In this document: piece by piece, positions 63,898 through 64,000 of the stretch
Position numbering within the stretch: the first letter of the stretch is position 1
Layout: each line of letters begins with the position of its first letter
Assembly: GCA_011364965.1 (NCBI GenBank)
Contig: RDOB01000001.1
Coordinates: 1-64,000, forward strand
Length of the DNA: 64,000 nucleotides
Source: Candidatus Heimdallarchaeota archaeon
Lineage (GTDB): Archaea; Asgardarchaeota; Heimdallarchaeia; Hodarchaeales; Hodarchaeaceae
Direction of reading: 5' to 3'
The notes under the pieces: model-generated
What the model saw: the letters and a program-made list of their open reading frames with translations, nothing else
What the model was told of the DNA's origin: nothing
Databases searched by the model: none
Program-made: the position numbers and the translations under genes

Positions 63898-64000
63898 TTA
63901 TTAATTAGATTAATTGGGTCTGATATAATAAATATAATGGTAACATGTAATTATTATTTTGTTTGAAAAAGAAGAAAAAAGCCTTTTCTATGGTTGGTTT

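Noticed and set aside
1-64000. CRISPR arrays
   Set aside because: No regularly spaced direct repeats were seen on reading either strand.

Overview
The window reads as a low-GC (AT-rich, roughly one third GC by eye) chromosome segment of an Asgard archaeon. Archaeal information-processing genes (RadA, B-family polymerase, a PolD large-subunit homologue, GINS, L15e, S27e, aIF2 alpha and beta, Nop10, NMD3, two RNase P proteins, archaeal ThrRS, Cgi121) sit next to eukaryote-signature genes: a complete ubiquitin-type conjugation set (E1, E2, Ub with exposed Gly-Gly, JAMM protease), a UFL1-like protein with RING-like zinc clusters, an EAP30/ESCRT-II-like double winged-helix protein, Arf-type and MglA-type small GTPases and Roadblock proteins. 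The exact lineage (Heimdall- or Loki-like) cannot be fixed from the sequence alone.

Layout. 1-893: edge-truncated transposase that the ORF track misses. 1023-2776: membrane protein, rubredoxin, radA. 3193-10969: type IV pilus/archaellum-like assembly operon (secretion ATPase, two TadC/FlaJ membrane proteins, coiled-coil protein and five prepilin-like proteins); its probable prepilin peptidase is far away at 48078. 10976-14296: a PolD large-subunit homologue whose catalytic aspartates are replaced. 14448-25192: CBS protein, RqcH, sugar nucleotidylyltransferase, radical SAM, TPR protein, YchF GTPase. 25205-28325: SerA-like dehydrogenase, L15e, RNase P proteins Rnp3/Rnp2, then a candidate structured RNA. 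28603-36030: ATL protein, GTPase, THUMP, Cgi121, PRTase, ThrRS and two Arf-like GTPases.

36027-44715 is the most interesting region. E2, JAMM and a membrane protein are read leftward; a Zn-finger/UEV-like protein, ubiquitin, E1 and (after a zinc-ribbon gene on the other strand) a UFL1/RING-like protein are read rightward; then an EAP30-like plus SPFH pair is read leftward. I infer a compact ubiquitylation module with a membrane/ESCRT-linked neighbour.

44991-47343: leftward operon GINS-S27e-aIF2alpha-Nop10-RimI; Nop10 is absent from the ORF track. 47736-47857: tRNA-Thr(GGT) with a 47-nt D-loop intron. 48078-54129: prepilin peptidase, Roadblock/GTPase genes, CRM protein, TPR protein, isolated A-ATPase subunit B. 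54280-63897: circularly permuted GTPase, aIF2beta-DUF424-NMD3, RNA m5C methyltransferase, PolB, and an unknown coiled-coil protein.

Several genes (JAMM, NMD3, the last gene) need non-ATG/GTG/TTG starts (ATT, CTG) to include conserved N-termini. Others look mis-started because an AGGTG Shine-Dalgarno contains an in-frame GTG.
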